Shown here piece by piece: positions 9,054-18,079 of a DNA stretch of 64,000 nucleotides (the stretch's first letter is position 1; each line of letters begins with the position of its first letter). Source of the stretch: Syntrophotaleaceae bacterium. Lineage in GTDB: Bacteria > Desulfobacterota > Desulfuromonadia > Desulfuromonadales > Syntrophotaleaceae. The translations under genes and the position numbers were made by a program. Below the pieces are notes generated by a model that was not told where the DNA came from, ran no database searches, and was given only the letters and a program-made list of their open reading frames with translations. The stretch lies in assembly GCA_041390365.1 (NCBI GenBank), contig JAWKQB010000001.1:806001-870000 (forward strand), given 5' to 3'.

Positions 9054-10175
9054 ATGCGTATCGGATTGTCAACAACTACAATTGAGCCGGCAGTCAACGG
9101 AGGTCACCTTGACGGCATCGGAGTCTATACCACTCGCCTCGGTGAAGGTTTCTCGGGCCGCGGACATCTGGTGGAAGGGAGATCCTTTCCCAGCCTGTTG
9201 CAACCGGCTCTCAAAAACCATTTTGTCAAGGGACGGCCGTTCCCATACCCCTTTCAGGTCATGTCCGCGGTCGCTCTGCTGAGCGGTGGATGTTTCCGTT
9301 CGGCCCCTGATGTGGACGTTTTTCACGTGACCGATTACCGGGTTTTGCCGATGCGGTGCCCCCTTGTGGCCACCCTGCACGATGCCATTCCCCTGCGGCA
9401 CCCGGAAATGGCCAATGCCCGGTTGCGAGGGCTCAAGAATTTCGTCCAGAAGTCGATGGCCCGATTCGCGGACCATGTGATCACGCTTTCCCAGTACACC
9501 GTTCCGGATCTCATGGAGTTTTACCGCATTCCCGAATCGCGGATTTCCGTGGTTCCCTGCGGGGTCGACAGCAAGTGGCTGGAACCTGTCGATGCCGAGG
9601 CAAAAAAAACGGTTCTGAAAAGGCGTCAACTGGAACCCGGCTATTTCCTGTTCGTCGGAACTTTTCAACCGAGAAAAAATATCGAGCGGATTCTCGCAGC
9701 CTATGGCCGTTTGCCGGCAAACCTCCGCAAGCACCGCAAACTCGTGCTGGTCGGCAGGGGAGGATGGGGGTGCGAGGCGCTGATTGAAAGCATCCGGGGA
9801 TCAGCCCGAAATGGGCAGGTGGTCTGGCTGAATGACGTCAACAGTATGGAGGAACTCAGATTTTTATACAGCGGGGCAGGAATCTTCCTGTTCCCCTCTC
9901 TGTATGAAGGTTACGGCATCCCGGTGCTCGAGGCCTTCGCGAGCGCGGTTCCCGTGATAACCTCCAATACGACCTCGCTTCCGGAGGTTTCGGGAGGCGC
10001 GGCGGTGGAAATCAACCCGGAATCCCTTGACGATCTCGTTTCGGCCATGGCCTGGCTGGCCACGGATGAGGCCGAGCGGTCAAGACGCATTGCCGCCGGG
10101 GTCCGCCGAGCCAGGGGGCTGACCTGGAACCATACGGTGGAGGGCACGCTGAAGGTCTATCAAAAGCTTCTTTAA
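9054..10175 (+). CDS. GT4 family glycosyltransferase
   Basis: A 373-residue GT-B enzyme with the glycosyltransferase-4 N-terminal lobe (DGIGVYTTRLGEGF near residue 20; VATLHDAIPLRHPE near 103). The C-terminal lobe has FLFVGTFQPRKNIERILAAY near 200 and the sugar-nucleotide site FPSLYEGYGIPVLEAFA near 280, including the conserved ExxG(Y/F)GxPxxE. It starts 21 bases after the rmd-like gene without a strong ribosome-binding site. Given its place after gmd-rmd, a rhamnosyl- or mannosyltransferase is plausible, but this is inference. Confidence 0.88.
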   Translation: MRIGLSTTTIEPAVNGGHLDGIGVYTTRLGEGFSGRGHLVEGRSFPSLLQPALKNHFVKGRPFPYPFQVMSAVALLSGGCFRSAPDVDVFHVTDYRVLPMRCPLVATLHDAIPLRHPEMANARLRGLKNFVQKSMARFADHVITLSQYTVPDLMEFYRIPESRISVVPCGVDSKWLEPVDAEAKKTVLKRRQLEPGYFLFVGTFQPRKNIERILAAYGRLPANLRKHRKLVLVGRGGWGCEALIESIRGSARNGQVVWLNDVNSMEELRFLYSGAGIFLFPSLYEGYGIPVLEAFASAVPVITSNTTSLPEVSGGAAVEINPESLDDLVSAMAWLATDEAERSRRIAAGVRRARGLTWNHTVEGTLKVYQKLL

Positions 10176-10288
10176 GTCAGCGAGGCCAGTCCCGGAAAAC
10201 TGATCCGGTCCGAGCGGTTTGGGAATTAGAGTCAAGTCCTGCAGATGTTCTGGCATACCCGTTGTCGCGTCAAAAGGATTTGTGCCGA

Positions 10289-12511
10289 ATGAAGAAGCCC
10301 CGACCATGGAAATGTTCCTTGACCTTCGCAGTATGGGCCGCTCTGGCAGCCAGCGTTGCCATGCTGGCTTTTGCCAAAGCGAAGGCTCCGCAGGAGAGGG
10401 TGATCTTTTCGGATCTGGCCACGCATGTCATGATCGCGTCCAGCATCTGGAACGATTTCGATCTGGACTATACCCTGCAGGATCTGGCCCGTTTCCGCTC
10501 CGATTTCCCTGCCGAGTCCGGCCCCCGGGGCTTATTCCTGAAAAAACAGGCTTCCGGGGAACTGGTTCTCGCAAAGCCCTATCTCTACGGTGCCGCCGCC
10601 TCCGTTTTTTATGGGGTCTTTGGTGTCAATGGTTTCATCGTACTGAATGCGGTCTGCCTGTTTCTGATCGGTTCGATATCCGCCCTTACCCTGTCCGGTA
10701 TACTGGACGAGAGATGGGCCCTTGTTGTTTCGCTGGGCTTCGTACTGCCGGGTCCATTCACCGCATGGGTGTCGATCCCCCATCCCGATCTTTTTATCGC
10801 TGCGTTGCTGGCCGTTTCGGTCATCCTGTTGCTGAGGGAAACAGGATCTTTTGGGATGAGCCTGCTGGCTGCGCTGATGTTTGCGGCAGCCGTGCACGAG
10901 AAGCCGAGCTTCCTAGTTTTGCTGCCGTTCATTCTGCTTGCAGTCCCTGCTCGCCGGGGCCTCCGCGAAAGGGCGATCATCCTTGGCGTCGGCGTGATTG
11001 CCCTGATGGCCTTCAGTGCTCCGAATCTTGTCGGTGACGGATCCCTCTTTGCCTATCAAGGGGCCCGGTTCAACGTAAGGGGTGCCCCTTTTCCCCTTGA
11101 GAAGGGCTGGGCTCTGCCGGATACGGTCGGCTTTTCGGGTCATGTCTTCGACCCTCTGTCGGTCGGCAGGTCCCTGCTGGCCAATCTCGCACTCCTTCCA
11201 GGCAAATTCTTCGATTTCCTGTTTGGCCGTCAAACCGGGATATTGGTCTATTTTCCGGTGGCCCTCGCCCTGCTGGCGATGCGCCTTTTCTCCGGGCGTG
11301 GCGCCGGGTTTTGGCTGATAGCGGGCTTTTTCACCTACCTTGGCATCAATTGGCTTGTTTTCCCCATCAATGGGTACGGCGGGTCCGGCAGCTATGGGCC
11401 GCGTTACATGATGCAGGCTTTGCCTCTGGTTCCGCTGGCGTTCTACGGACACCGGCGGCCTGTGCAATTCATCTCCGGTCTTGCCGGCAAATGTCTCTTT
11501 TCAGGGGCAATCATTCTGGCGCTGGCATTACATGGGCGGGTCCCCTTTGCCGGAGAGGATATGGTCCGCCTTCACACCCGCTGGTTCCTGGAGCCTCCTC
11601 TGCGTGTCTTCCCCATCGAGACGTGGCTTTTGCCCTATACAGCCAGCCCATATCCGCCTCCGATCACGGAAAAATCGGATTCCTCCGACGACATTCTGTT
11701 CCATCTGGCTCAACTTGAATCCGGCTCGGGTTTCGGCCTGTTTCGGAAGGCCGGGGTGCCCAGAAAGATCCTTTTTCAATCCGGAGCGGTTCGTCCGGTC
11801 CAGGATCTGGAACTGATCAGCAGCAGCGACGCAACCGTGCTTGTCAAGCACGGGAAAACCGTTCTTTGGCAAGGTTCTCTGTTGGGCTGGCAGCCGACCC
11901 GCCTGTCTCTCGAAGCCTTGCCGGCGGATGGGGAAGCCTACGATCTGTTGAGCGGACAACCGTGGAGATGGGCCTCAATCGAACTGCATGCCACGGAAAA
12001 AGACACAGGCTTGCCGGCCCAGCCAGGCCGACAGACGCTGCGATTCGCCCGCGAGTATGCGCGTTTCGAGCATTATGACCGTCTTATCCCGACGGCTGAG
12101 CTGCCCCAGGCGGGGGTACTGCTTCATGCAGGCTGGAGCCGCATGGAACCCTGGGGGGTATGGAGTGCCGACAAAAATGCAGATCTGTTGCTGTATTTTG
12201 GAGAGGACGCAAAAACCTACGAACTCACCCTTCGCATGCATGGCTATTGCCCACCCGAAGACCCGATTCGAAAGTTACGAATCACTGCAAATGGGCGTTT
12301 TCTCGCCAGGATGGATCTTGAAGCCAGCAACGGACCATGTAACCACCCGTTTCGGTTCGACACCCGCCCGGGTGAAAAGTTTCTTCAGATCGGATTTGAA
12401 ATCGACAACCCGGTTTCACCCGCCGAACTGGGACACAGTGCTGATGCGCGCCATCTGGGGGTTGGATTATCCGGATTGTCCATCAGAAGAATCGAGGAGC
12501 CGATGCGATGA
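10289..12511 (+). CDS. Large polytopic membrane protein with C-terminal soluble domain
   Basis: 740 residues from ATG 10289, chosen because AAAGGA lies 10 bases upstream (an in-frame TTG at 10262 has no such signal). The N-terminal half contains about ten hydrophobic segments, with a charged loop DLATHVMIASSIW near residue 40 and GGSGSYGPRYMMQALP near 370. The C-terminal 300 residues are soluble and beta-rich. Its architecture parallels the protein at 4853-7102, although the sequences are not obviously alike. GT-C-type glycosyltransferase or YfhO-like membrane proteins share this shape. No catalytic motif is certain and function is unassigned. It overlaps the following GT2 gene by 4 bases. 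Confidence 0.68.
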   Translation: MKKPRPWKCSLTFAVWAALAASVAMLAFAKAKAPQERVIFSDLATHVMIASSIWNDFDLDYTLQDLARFRSDFPAESGPRGLFLKKQASGELVLAKPYLYGAAASVFYGVFGVNGFIVLNAVCLFLIGSISALTLSGILDERWALVVSLGFVLPGPFTAWVSIPHPDLFIAALLAVSVILLLRETGSFGMSLLAALMFAAAVHEKPSFLVLLPFILLAVPARRGLRERAIILGVGVIALMAFSAPNLVGDGSLFAYQGARFNVRGAPFPLEKGWALPDTVGFSGHVFDPLSVGRSLLANLALLPGKFFDFLFGRQTGILVYFPVALALLAMRLFSGRGAGFWLIAGFFTYLGINWLVFPINGYGGSGSYGPRYMMQALPLVPLAFYGHRRPVQFISGLAGKCLFSGAIILALALHGRVPFAGEDMVRLHTRWFLEPPLRVFPIETWLLPYTASPYPPPITEKSDSSDDILFHLAQLESGSGFGLFRKAGVPRKILFQSGAVRPVQDLELISSSDATVLVKHGKTVLWQGSLLGWQPTRLSLEALPADGEAYDLLSGQPWRWASIELHATEKDTGLPAQPGRQTLRFAREYARFEHYDRLIPTAELPQAGVLLHAGWSRMEPWGVWSADKNADLLLYFGEDAKTYELTLRMHGYCPPEDPIRKLRITANGRFLARMDLEASNGPCNHPFRFDTRPGEKFLQIGFEIDNPVSPAELGHSADARHLGVGLSGLSIRRIEEPMR

Positions 12512-13473
12512 ATACCCTTTTGAGTTTCATCATTCCGGTCAAGGACGAAGAAGACAGCCTGGCCGAACTGGCGGACAGGATCGTGCAGACTGTTTTGACC
12601 TCCTGTCCGGATCACGGGTTCGAACTCGTCTTCGTGGACGATGGCAGTACAGATCGAAGCTGGGCGGTCATTCGAACGATTTCCCAAAGCTATCCAGGAT
12701 GCGTGCAAGCCTTCCGGTTTCGAAGAAATCTCGGCAAGGCGCTTGCCTTACAGGCCGGGTTCCAATGCTGCCGCGGTGACATCGTTTTCACCATGGATGC
12801 CGACCTGCAGGATGATCCTAAAGAAATCCCGCGATTCATGGCCAAGCTGAACGATGGCTACGATCTGGTTTCTGGATGGAAGAAGACCCGCAACGATCCG
12901 CTGTCCAAAACTCTTCCGTCCCGATTGTTCAACAGTGTAACGGCAAAAGTCACCGGAGTGCGTCTCAAGGACTTCAATTGCGGATTCAAATGCTACCGCA
13001 GGGAGGTGGTCGAGAACCTCTTTCTGTACGGCGAACTGCACCGGTATATTCCGGTACTGGCCGCCGATCTTGGCTACAGGGTCGGCGAGATCTCTGTGGA
13101 ACATCATCCTCGCTTATACGGCCGTTCCAAGTATGGCTGGGAGCGCTATGCGCGCGGGTTTATCGATCTGGTCACCGTTATGGCGACGACCCGCTGGGTC
13201 AATAAGCCCGGGCATCTGTTCGGTGGGGCCGGGCTGGTGCTGGGCGTAGTCGGAGGTGTGTCGCTCAGTTATCTTCTGGTGCTTTGGCTGCTGGGAGAGA
13301 GACCGATCGGAAGCAGACCCCTGCTCACCTTCGGAGTGCTCACCACGATCGCTTCGCTGCAGATGATTTCGCTGGGAATCGTGACCGAGTTCTTTATCAA
13401 ACAGCAAGGCAGGGATTGCCTGGAAAAGTATGTTTCCGAGCAGCTGTCGTCAGACCAGGACGAGGCGGCCTGA
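12508..13473 (+). CDS. GT2 polyprenyl-phosphate glycosyltransferase (ArnC/GtrB-like)
   Basis: A 321-residue GT-A protein. It has FIIPVKDEEDSLAELA at residue 6, FVDDGSTDRSW near 43, the DxD-containing DADLQDDPKEIP near 95 and KYGWERYARGFIDL near 207. Two membrane segments follow at about 235-260 and 272-298. The DADLQDDP motif with two C-terminal helices is the signature of enzymes that move a sugar from a nucleotide donor to undecaprenyl phosphate. Start ATG 12508 overlaps the previous stop by 4 bases and has GAGGAG upstream. Substrate unknown. Confidence 0.88.
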   Translation: MNTLLSFIIPVKDEEDSLAELADRIVQTVLTSCPDHGFELVFVDDGSTDRSWAVIRTISQSYPGCVQAFRFRRNLGKALALQAGFQCCRGDIVFTMDADLQDDPKEIPRFMAKLNDGYDLVSGWKKTRNDPLSKTLPSRLFNSVTAKVTGVRLKDFNCGFKCYRREVVENLFLYGELHRYIPVLAADLGYRVGEISVEHHPRLYGRSKYGWERYARGFIDLVTVMATTRWVNKPGHLFGGAGLVLGVVGGVSLSYLLVLWLLGERPIGSRPLLTFGVLTTIASLQMISLGIVTEFFIKQQGRDCLEKYVSEQLSSDQDEAA

Positions 13474-13507
13474 ATCGAAAAGAACATTTTGGGGGCGCGG
13501 TGGAAGG

Positions 13508-14296
13508 ATGAACCGTGAATCGTACCTTCTGTATGCCGATGAGATCTCGTCCTGGCTTCATGCCGGGCGCAGGAAGTTGATCTCCCGGGTCTTGTCCTGG
13601 CATCTTCCGGCCGGTCCTGCTTCTGAACGGGAAATTCTCGAGGTAGGAGCCGGTGCCGGACAGAATGTCGACGTCCTGCGTAATTTCGGAACGGTCGACG
13701 TGATGGAAATCAACCCCGCCGGCCTCGAACGACTGCGTGCGGCGGAAGGGATCCGAACGGTCTTCGATTCCGGTATTCCAGAGGATTTGCCGGGCAGGTG
13801 GGATGTGATATGCGCCTGCGACGTTATCGAACATATAGAGGACGACGCGGCAGCCGTTCGCTGGATCTTTGATAGACTGAAGCCCGGAGGACTTTTTTTC
13901 GCAACAGTGCCCGCCTTTCCATGGCTGATGTCAGACCATGATCGCGCCCTGGGCCATTTCCGGCGTTACGATGCGGCCACCTTCGATCTTCTGCTGCCAA
14001 GGCACGCAATTCGTCTCTCCGGGAGTTACTTCAACAGCTATCTGTTTCCTTTGGGGGTCCTGTCCAGAGCCATCTGGCAGTTTTCCAATCACTGGAGAAA
14101 CGCCTCCGCTCACCAGAAGCAGAGGATTCCGACGGGCGCTTTGACTGAACCCCTGTTCCGGTCGATCCTTCTGCGCGACGTGCAGGCGTTGACTCCCTCG
14201 AGTCGAAGAAAATGGGGCATGTCCTATTACCTATGCGCTGTTAATGGCTGCGCGGCGCCGGATGCGAACAGAATCTGGAACAGTTTTCCATGCTGA
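13508..14296 (+). CDS. Class I SAM-dependent methyltransferase
   Basis: 262 residues from ATG 13508; an earlier in-frame start at 13430 would overlap the GT2 gene. SAM-binding motif I is EILEVGAGAGQNVDVL near residue 40. CDVIEHIEDDAAAVRW near 100 and RLKPGGLFFATVPAFPWLMS follow the Methyltransf_11/23 pattern. FPWLMSDHDRALGHFRRY is common in methyltransferases next to polysaccharide and dolichol-phosphate-type glycosyltransferases. It overlaps the phosphotransferase gene by 7 bases. Acceptor unknown. Confidence 0.83.
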   Translation: MNRESYLLYADEISSWLHAGRRKLISRVLSWHLPAGPASEREILEVGAGAGQNVDVLRNFGTVDVMEINPAGLERLRAAEGIRTVFDSGIPEDLPGRWDVICACDVIEHIEDDAAAVRWIFDRLKPGGLFFATVPAFPWLMSDHDRALGHFRRYDAATFDLLLPRHAIRLSGSYFNSYLFPLGVLSRAIWQFSNHWRNASAHQKQRIPTGALTEPLFRSILLRDVQALTPSSRRKWGMSYYLCAVNGCAAPDANRIWNSFPC

Positions 14297-15690
14297 AACA
14301 ACAGGCAAGTCTCTTCAACAAGCTCTCGATGTGGACCGATGCTTGTGTCATCTGTGTTTCACTGGTGCTGGCCTATGAAATCAGGAAACTGTTTCAGGGA
14401 CAGCTTCTGCCGCTTTATTATTATCTCTGGATCCTGGTGGCCGTCCTCCCCCTTTGGCTTCATCTGTTCAAACGCAAGGGGTTCTATGCATCGATCCGGC
14501 GCTGGTCGGTTTTCGATATTTTCACCCGGCTGGTGAATGTCCATCTTTTCGGCAGCCTGCTGACCTCGTCCCTCATCTATTTCGTGGATCGTCTTCGATA
14601 CAGCCGCGGCCTCCATCTGTCTTTTCTGGCGGTCTCCTTCCTGCTGCTTTTTCTGGAGAAGGTTGGCATTCGCCTGGCTCTGGGGTATTACAGGAAAAAA
14701 GGGTTCAATACCCGCAATATTCTGATCGTAGGTACTCAGGAGAAGGCCCGCAAGTTTCATAATGTCATCCAGGACCATGCGGACTGGGGGCTGGCCGTCA
14801 TCGGATTTGTACAGGCGGATGAAACCGTTGCCCTTGAAATCGAGGGCCATAAGGTTTTGGGCAAACTTCCCGAACTGCTGGAGATCTGTAAAGCCCATTC
14901 CGTCGACGAGGTGGTGTTCTGCATCCCCAAAGTGCTGATCGTCGGTGTGGAGGATTTCTTGCTCGATCTCCAGGCCATGGGGATGACCGTGCGGATGGCG
15001 CTGGACTTTTACGATTCGCCCAAGTGCAAGACCGGTATCGATTTTTTCAACGGTTCATTTCCGGTGCTGACCTTTCACACCAAATCCCTGGATGCCCAGC
15101 AACTGCTGATCAAGAGAATCATCGATATCATGGGCTCTCTGTGCGGATTGACGGTCCTGGCCGTTCTTTTCCCTTTCGTCGCTCTGGCGATCAAGCTCGA
15201 CTCGGCAGGGCCGATCTTTTTCGGGCAGGAGAGAGTTGGCGAGAGCGGTCGCATATTCAAGTGCTGGAAGCTTCGTTCCATGTATGCAGACGCCGAGGAG
15301 CGAAAAAAGGAACTGATGGGACAAAATGAAATGAACGGGGCCATCTTCAAGATCAGGAACGATCCGCGCGTGACCAGGGTCGGCAGGTTCCTGAGAAAAA
15401 CCAGCATCGACGAACTGCCCCAATTCTGGAACGTGTTGAAAGGGGACATGAGCCTGGTCGGCACACGGCCGCCCACACCCGAGGAGGTGTCCCACTATGA
15501 AAACTGGCACCGCAGGAGGATCAGCATCAAGCCGGGGATCACCGGCATGTGGCAGGTCAGCGGCCGCAACCGGATCGAGGATTTCGACGAAATTGTTCGG
15601 CTGGATCTCTGCTATATCGACAAATGGACGATCTGGCTGGATATTCGTATTCTGATCAAAACGGCCAGGGCGGTGCTGGCCGGGTCCTGA
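14290..15690 (+). CDS. Undecaprenyl-phosphate sugar phosphotransferase (polyprenyl glycosylphosphotransferase, WbaP/EpsE type)
   Basis: A 466-residue integral membrane enzyme that starts lipid-linked glycan synthesis by moving a sugar-1-phosphate to undecaprenyl phosphate. The N-terminus has four membrane spans and a CoA-binding-like Rossmann segment (FNTRNILIVGTQEKARKFHN near 140). The catalytic C-terminal part has KRIIDIMGSLCG near 275, the re-entrant helix, GQERVGESGRIFKCWKLRSM near 310, SIDELPQFWNVLKGDMSLVG near 375 and KPGITGMWQVSGR near 415. It closes the polysaccharide cluster, so the cluster makes its own lipid-linked repeat unit. The sugar (glucose, galactose or other) is not predictable. 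Confidence 0.92.
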   Translation: MLKQQASLFNKLSMWTDACVICVSLVLAYEIRKLFQGQLLPLYYYLWILVAVLPLWLHLFKRKGFYASIRRWSVFDIFTRLVNVHLFGSLLTSSLIYFVDRLRYSRGLHLSFLAVSFLLLFLEKVGIRLALGYYRKKGFNTRNILIVGTQEKARKFHNVIQDHADWGLAVIGFVQADETVALEIEGHKVLGKLPELLEICKAHSVDEVVFCIPKVLIVGVEDFLLDLQAMGMTVRMALDFYDSPKCKTGIDFFNGSFPVLTFHTKSLDAQQLLIKRIIDIMGSLCGLTVLAVLFPFVALAIKLDSAGPIFFGQERVGESGRIFKCWKLRSMYADAEERKKELMGQNEMNGAIFKIRNDPRVTRVGRFLRKTSIDELPQFWNVLKGDMSLVGTRPPTPEEVSHYENWHRRRISIKPGITGMWQVSGRNRIEDFDEIVRLDLCYIDKWTIWLDIRILIKTARAVLAGS

Positions 15691-15888
15691 AGTTATGGAA
15701 TTGCCCCCTTCTGAAAAAACCCAACATCAGTCCAAGGCCCCTCCTTCAGCGGAATTTCTTGCATAAATTCGCTATTTATGGTACCGGAATGACGCGTTTG
15801 TTGATTCTTGTCAGTGTCCGGCTTCCCGTTTGAATCCCGTGAGGAGATTTCATCGAGGAAGTCGTCAATTTATTGGATCAGGGCGATC

Positions 15889-17361
15889 ATGACTCGTTCA
15901 GAAGTGGAAAACTTTCTAAGTCATCTGGGGTCGATTCGGGCGCTGGTGATCGGCGATCTGATGCTTGATGAATACCTGTGGGGCAAGACCGAGCGGATCA
16001 GCCCCGAAGCACCGGTCCAGGTAGTGGACATTACCCGGGAAGACCTGCGCCTGGGAGGTGCGGGCAACGTCATCAACAATCTCGTCGCTCTTGGCTGCCA
16101 GGTTCATGTCGCCAGCGTGCTGGGCGAAGGCCGGGACGGTGAGCTGCTGCGGGAGATGCTGAACGGCATAGGGGTCGATACGACCGGGCTGCTTTGGGAT
16201 GCGGGGCGTGTCACCAGCCGCAAAACCCGCATCCTGGCCAGTCATCAGCAGATGATGCGCATCGACCGGGAGAGCCGGGTTCCTATCAACACCGATCAGG
16301 AAGCGGAGTTGACAAACTGGATCCGCGAGCATGCTGGAGAGTTCGACGTCATCCTGATCTCCGACTACCTGAAGGGGGTGCTGACCGAGGGGCTGCTGCA
16401 GTCCGTCATCGCCATCGGCAAAAAGAGGAGCATCCCAGTCGTCATCGATCCCAAGGGTACAGATTACAACAAATATCGGGGAGCGACACTCCTGACCCCC
16501 AACCGCAAGGAAACGGAAGTGGCTTCCAGGGTGGCGATAACCGACGAGGAAAGCCTGCGGTTGGCCGGCCGCACGCTGCTTCATAGCCTGGATCTGGAAA
16601 CACTGGTCGTGACCCGCAGCGAGGAGGGGATCAGCATCTTTTTCAGGGACGGCAAGGAGATGCATCTGCCCACCGAGGCGCGGGAGGTCTTCGATGTGAC
16701 CGGCGCGGGCGATACGGTGCTTTCCCTGATCGGGGTTGGTCTGGCCAGCGGTTTGTCCATCGAAAATGCGGCCCGCATGGCGAACCTGGCTGCCGGCATT
16801 GCGGTCAGCAAGCTCGGCACTTCGACCGTAACGGTCGAGGAGATCCGCGAGGTTTTTGCCCATCAGTATTCCGACGGGGACGCCAAGATCAAGCGGCGGG
16901 ATGCCCTGGCACGCATCCTCGAAACCGAGCGCCAGCGCGGCAAAACCATCGTTTTTACCAATGGCTGCTTCGATCTGCTGCATGTCGGACATGTCAAGTA
17001 TCTGCAGAAGGCCCGCCTCCTGGGCGATCTGCTGGTGCTGGGACTGAATTCGGACGATTCCATCCGGCGGCTCAAGGGGCCCAATCGCCCTCTGATCAGC
17101 GAGGACGAAAGGGCGCATATTCTCAGCGCCCTGACCTGCGTCGACTACCTGGTGGTTTTCGACGAGGACACGCCTCTGGACCTGATCCGCCTGCTGCAGC
17201 CGCATATCCTGGTCAAGGGAGGGGACTACACCCCCGACACGGTGGTGGGCAGGGATCTGGTGGAAAGCTACGGCGGACGGGTGGCCCTGATCGATCTGGT
17301 GGATGGCCGCTCCACCACCAACATCATCGAGCGGATTCTTGACCGATATGAGCAAGGGTGA
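15889..17361 (+). CDS. hldE: Bifunctional D-glycero-beta-D-manno-heptose-7-phosphate kinase/1-phosphate adenylyltransferase
   Basis: 490 residues from ATG 15889. The N-terminal PfkB/ribokinase domain (about 1-320) has DLMLDEYLWGKTERISPEAP near 22 and the anion-hole motif DVTGAGDTVLSLIGVGLASG near 267. The C-terminal nucleotidyltransferase domain (about 345-490) has TNGCFDLLHVGHVKYLQKAR (HxGH) and VKGGDYTPDTVVGRD. It performs two steps of ADP-L-glycero-D-manno-heptose synthesis for the LPS inner core. The upstream in-frame start at 15808 adds a non-conserved stretch. It overlaps gmhB by 14 bases, and both enzymes act in the same cytoplasmic pathway. Confidence 0.96.
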   Translation: MTRSEVENFLSHLGSIRALVIGDLMLDEYLWGKTERISPEAPVQVVDITREDLRLGGAGNVINNLVALGCQVHVASVLGEGRDGELLREMLNGIGVDTTGLLWDAGRVTSRKTRILASHQQMMRIDRESRVPINTDQEAELTNWIREHAGEFDVILISDYLKGVLTEGLLQSVIAIGKKRSIPVVIDPKGTDYNKYRGATLLTPNRKETEVASRVAITDEESLRLAGRTLLHSLDLETLVVTRSEEGISIFFRDGKEMHLPTEAREVFDVTGAGDTVLSLIGVGLASGLSIENAARMANLAAGIAVSKLGTSTVTVEEIREVFAHQYSDGDAKIKRRDALARILETERQRGKTIVFTNGCFDLLHVGHVKYLQKARLLGDLLVLGLNSDDSIRRLKGPNRPLISEDERAHILSALTCVDYLVVFDEDTPLDLIRLLQPHILVKGGDYTPDTVVGRDLVESYGGRVALIDLVDGRSTTNIIERILDRYEQG

Positions 17362-17950
17362 AACGGGCGAACCCGAAAGCGGAAAAAAGGCACGTGCGGT
17401 TTTTCTGGACCGGGACGGAACCCTCAACGTCGAGAAACATTATCTGCACCGGTTGGAGGATTTCGAATTCATCCCGGGGGCGGTCGAGGGGGTCAGTCGC
17501 CTCAAGCAGAAGGGCTTCCTGGTGTTTGTCGTCACCAACCAGTCAGGAGTCGCCCGGGGCTATTTCGGGCTCGACGACGTCGAACGGCTGCATCGCCATG
17601 TCGCTGCCCGTTTTGAAGAAAGCGGAATCCTGATAGACGGCTTCTACGTCTGTCCTCACCATCCAACAGAAGGGGATGGGGACTACGGAGTCGAATGCAA
17701 CTGCCGCAAGGGTCAACCAGGTCTGTTGTTGAAGGCTGCCGAAGAGCATTCGGTCGATCTGAGCCGGTCCTTCATGATTGGCGACAAGGAAGCCGACATC
17801 GAGGCTGGGGAACGGGCGGGATGTACTTCCCTGCTGGTGTTGACCGGCTATGGCAGGGCCACCGCCGCAAAGATATCTCCCGGCCGGGCCCGGCAGTTTT
17901 CCGACCTGGCGGCAGCGGCGGATTGGATTCTTGAAACCGGTTGCTCGTAG
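17348..17950 (+). CDS. gmhB: D-glycero-beta-D-manno-heptose 1,7-bisphosphate 7-phosphatase
   Basis: A 200-residue HAD-superfamily phosphatase. The nucleophile motif is FLDRDGTLNVEKHYLH near residue 18, motif II VVTNQSGVARGYF near 60, and the zinc-binding loop CPHHPTEGDGDYGVECNCRKG (three cysteines and a histidine) is typical of GmhB. MIGDKEADIEAGERAG near 140 is motif IV. It removes the 7-phosphate between the two HldE steps. The last codons and the TAG stop lie inside a degenerate heptamer repeat array (17939-17973), so the C-terminal Gly-Cys-Ser is probably repeat-derived. Confidence 0.94.
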   Translation: MSKGETGEPESGKKARAVFLDRDGTLNVEKHYLHRLEDFEFIPGAVEGVSRLKQKGFLVFVVTNQSGVARGYFGLDDVERLHRHVAARFEESGILIDGFYVCPHHPTEGDGDYGVECNCRKGQPGLLLKAAEEHSVDLSRSFMIGDKEADIEAGERAGCTSLLVLTGYGRATAAKISPGRARQFSDLAAAADWILETGCS

Positions 17951-18061
17951 CTGGTTGCTGCTGGCTCGTTGAAAGGCGATTTTTTTGAATCGGGACCAGC
18001 GGCTGCTGCCGGATGGGAATTACCATAACCACGAGCCACCAGCAACGAGCAACCAGCAACG
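17939..18061. repeat. Inverted pair of heptamer arrays, unit SGTTGCT, between gmhB and yicC
   Basis: On the plus strand 17939-17973 reads as five 7-bp units: GGTTGCT, CGTAGCT, GGTTGCT, GCTGGCT and CGTTGAA. On the minus strand 18061-18027 reads as CGTTGCT, GGTTGCT, CGTTGCT, GGTGGCT and CGTGGTT. The two arrays face each other across 53 bases and could fold into a long hairpin. The left array covers the gmhB stop codon. No transposase or known REP core is present. The unit assignment is read directly; a function is not known. Confidence 0.85.
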
Positions 18062-18079
18062 ACACAAAGGTTTAAATCA

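Noticed and set aside
15916..17427. 503-codon open frame on the minus strand
   Set aside because: It is antisense to hldE, whose kinase and nucleotidyltransferase motifs are intact. The antisense frame has no family resemblance and reflects GC-rich codon bias.
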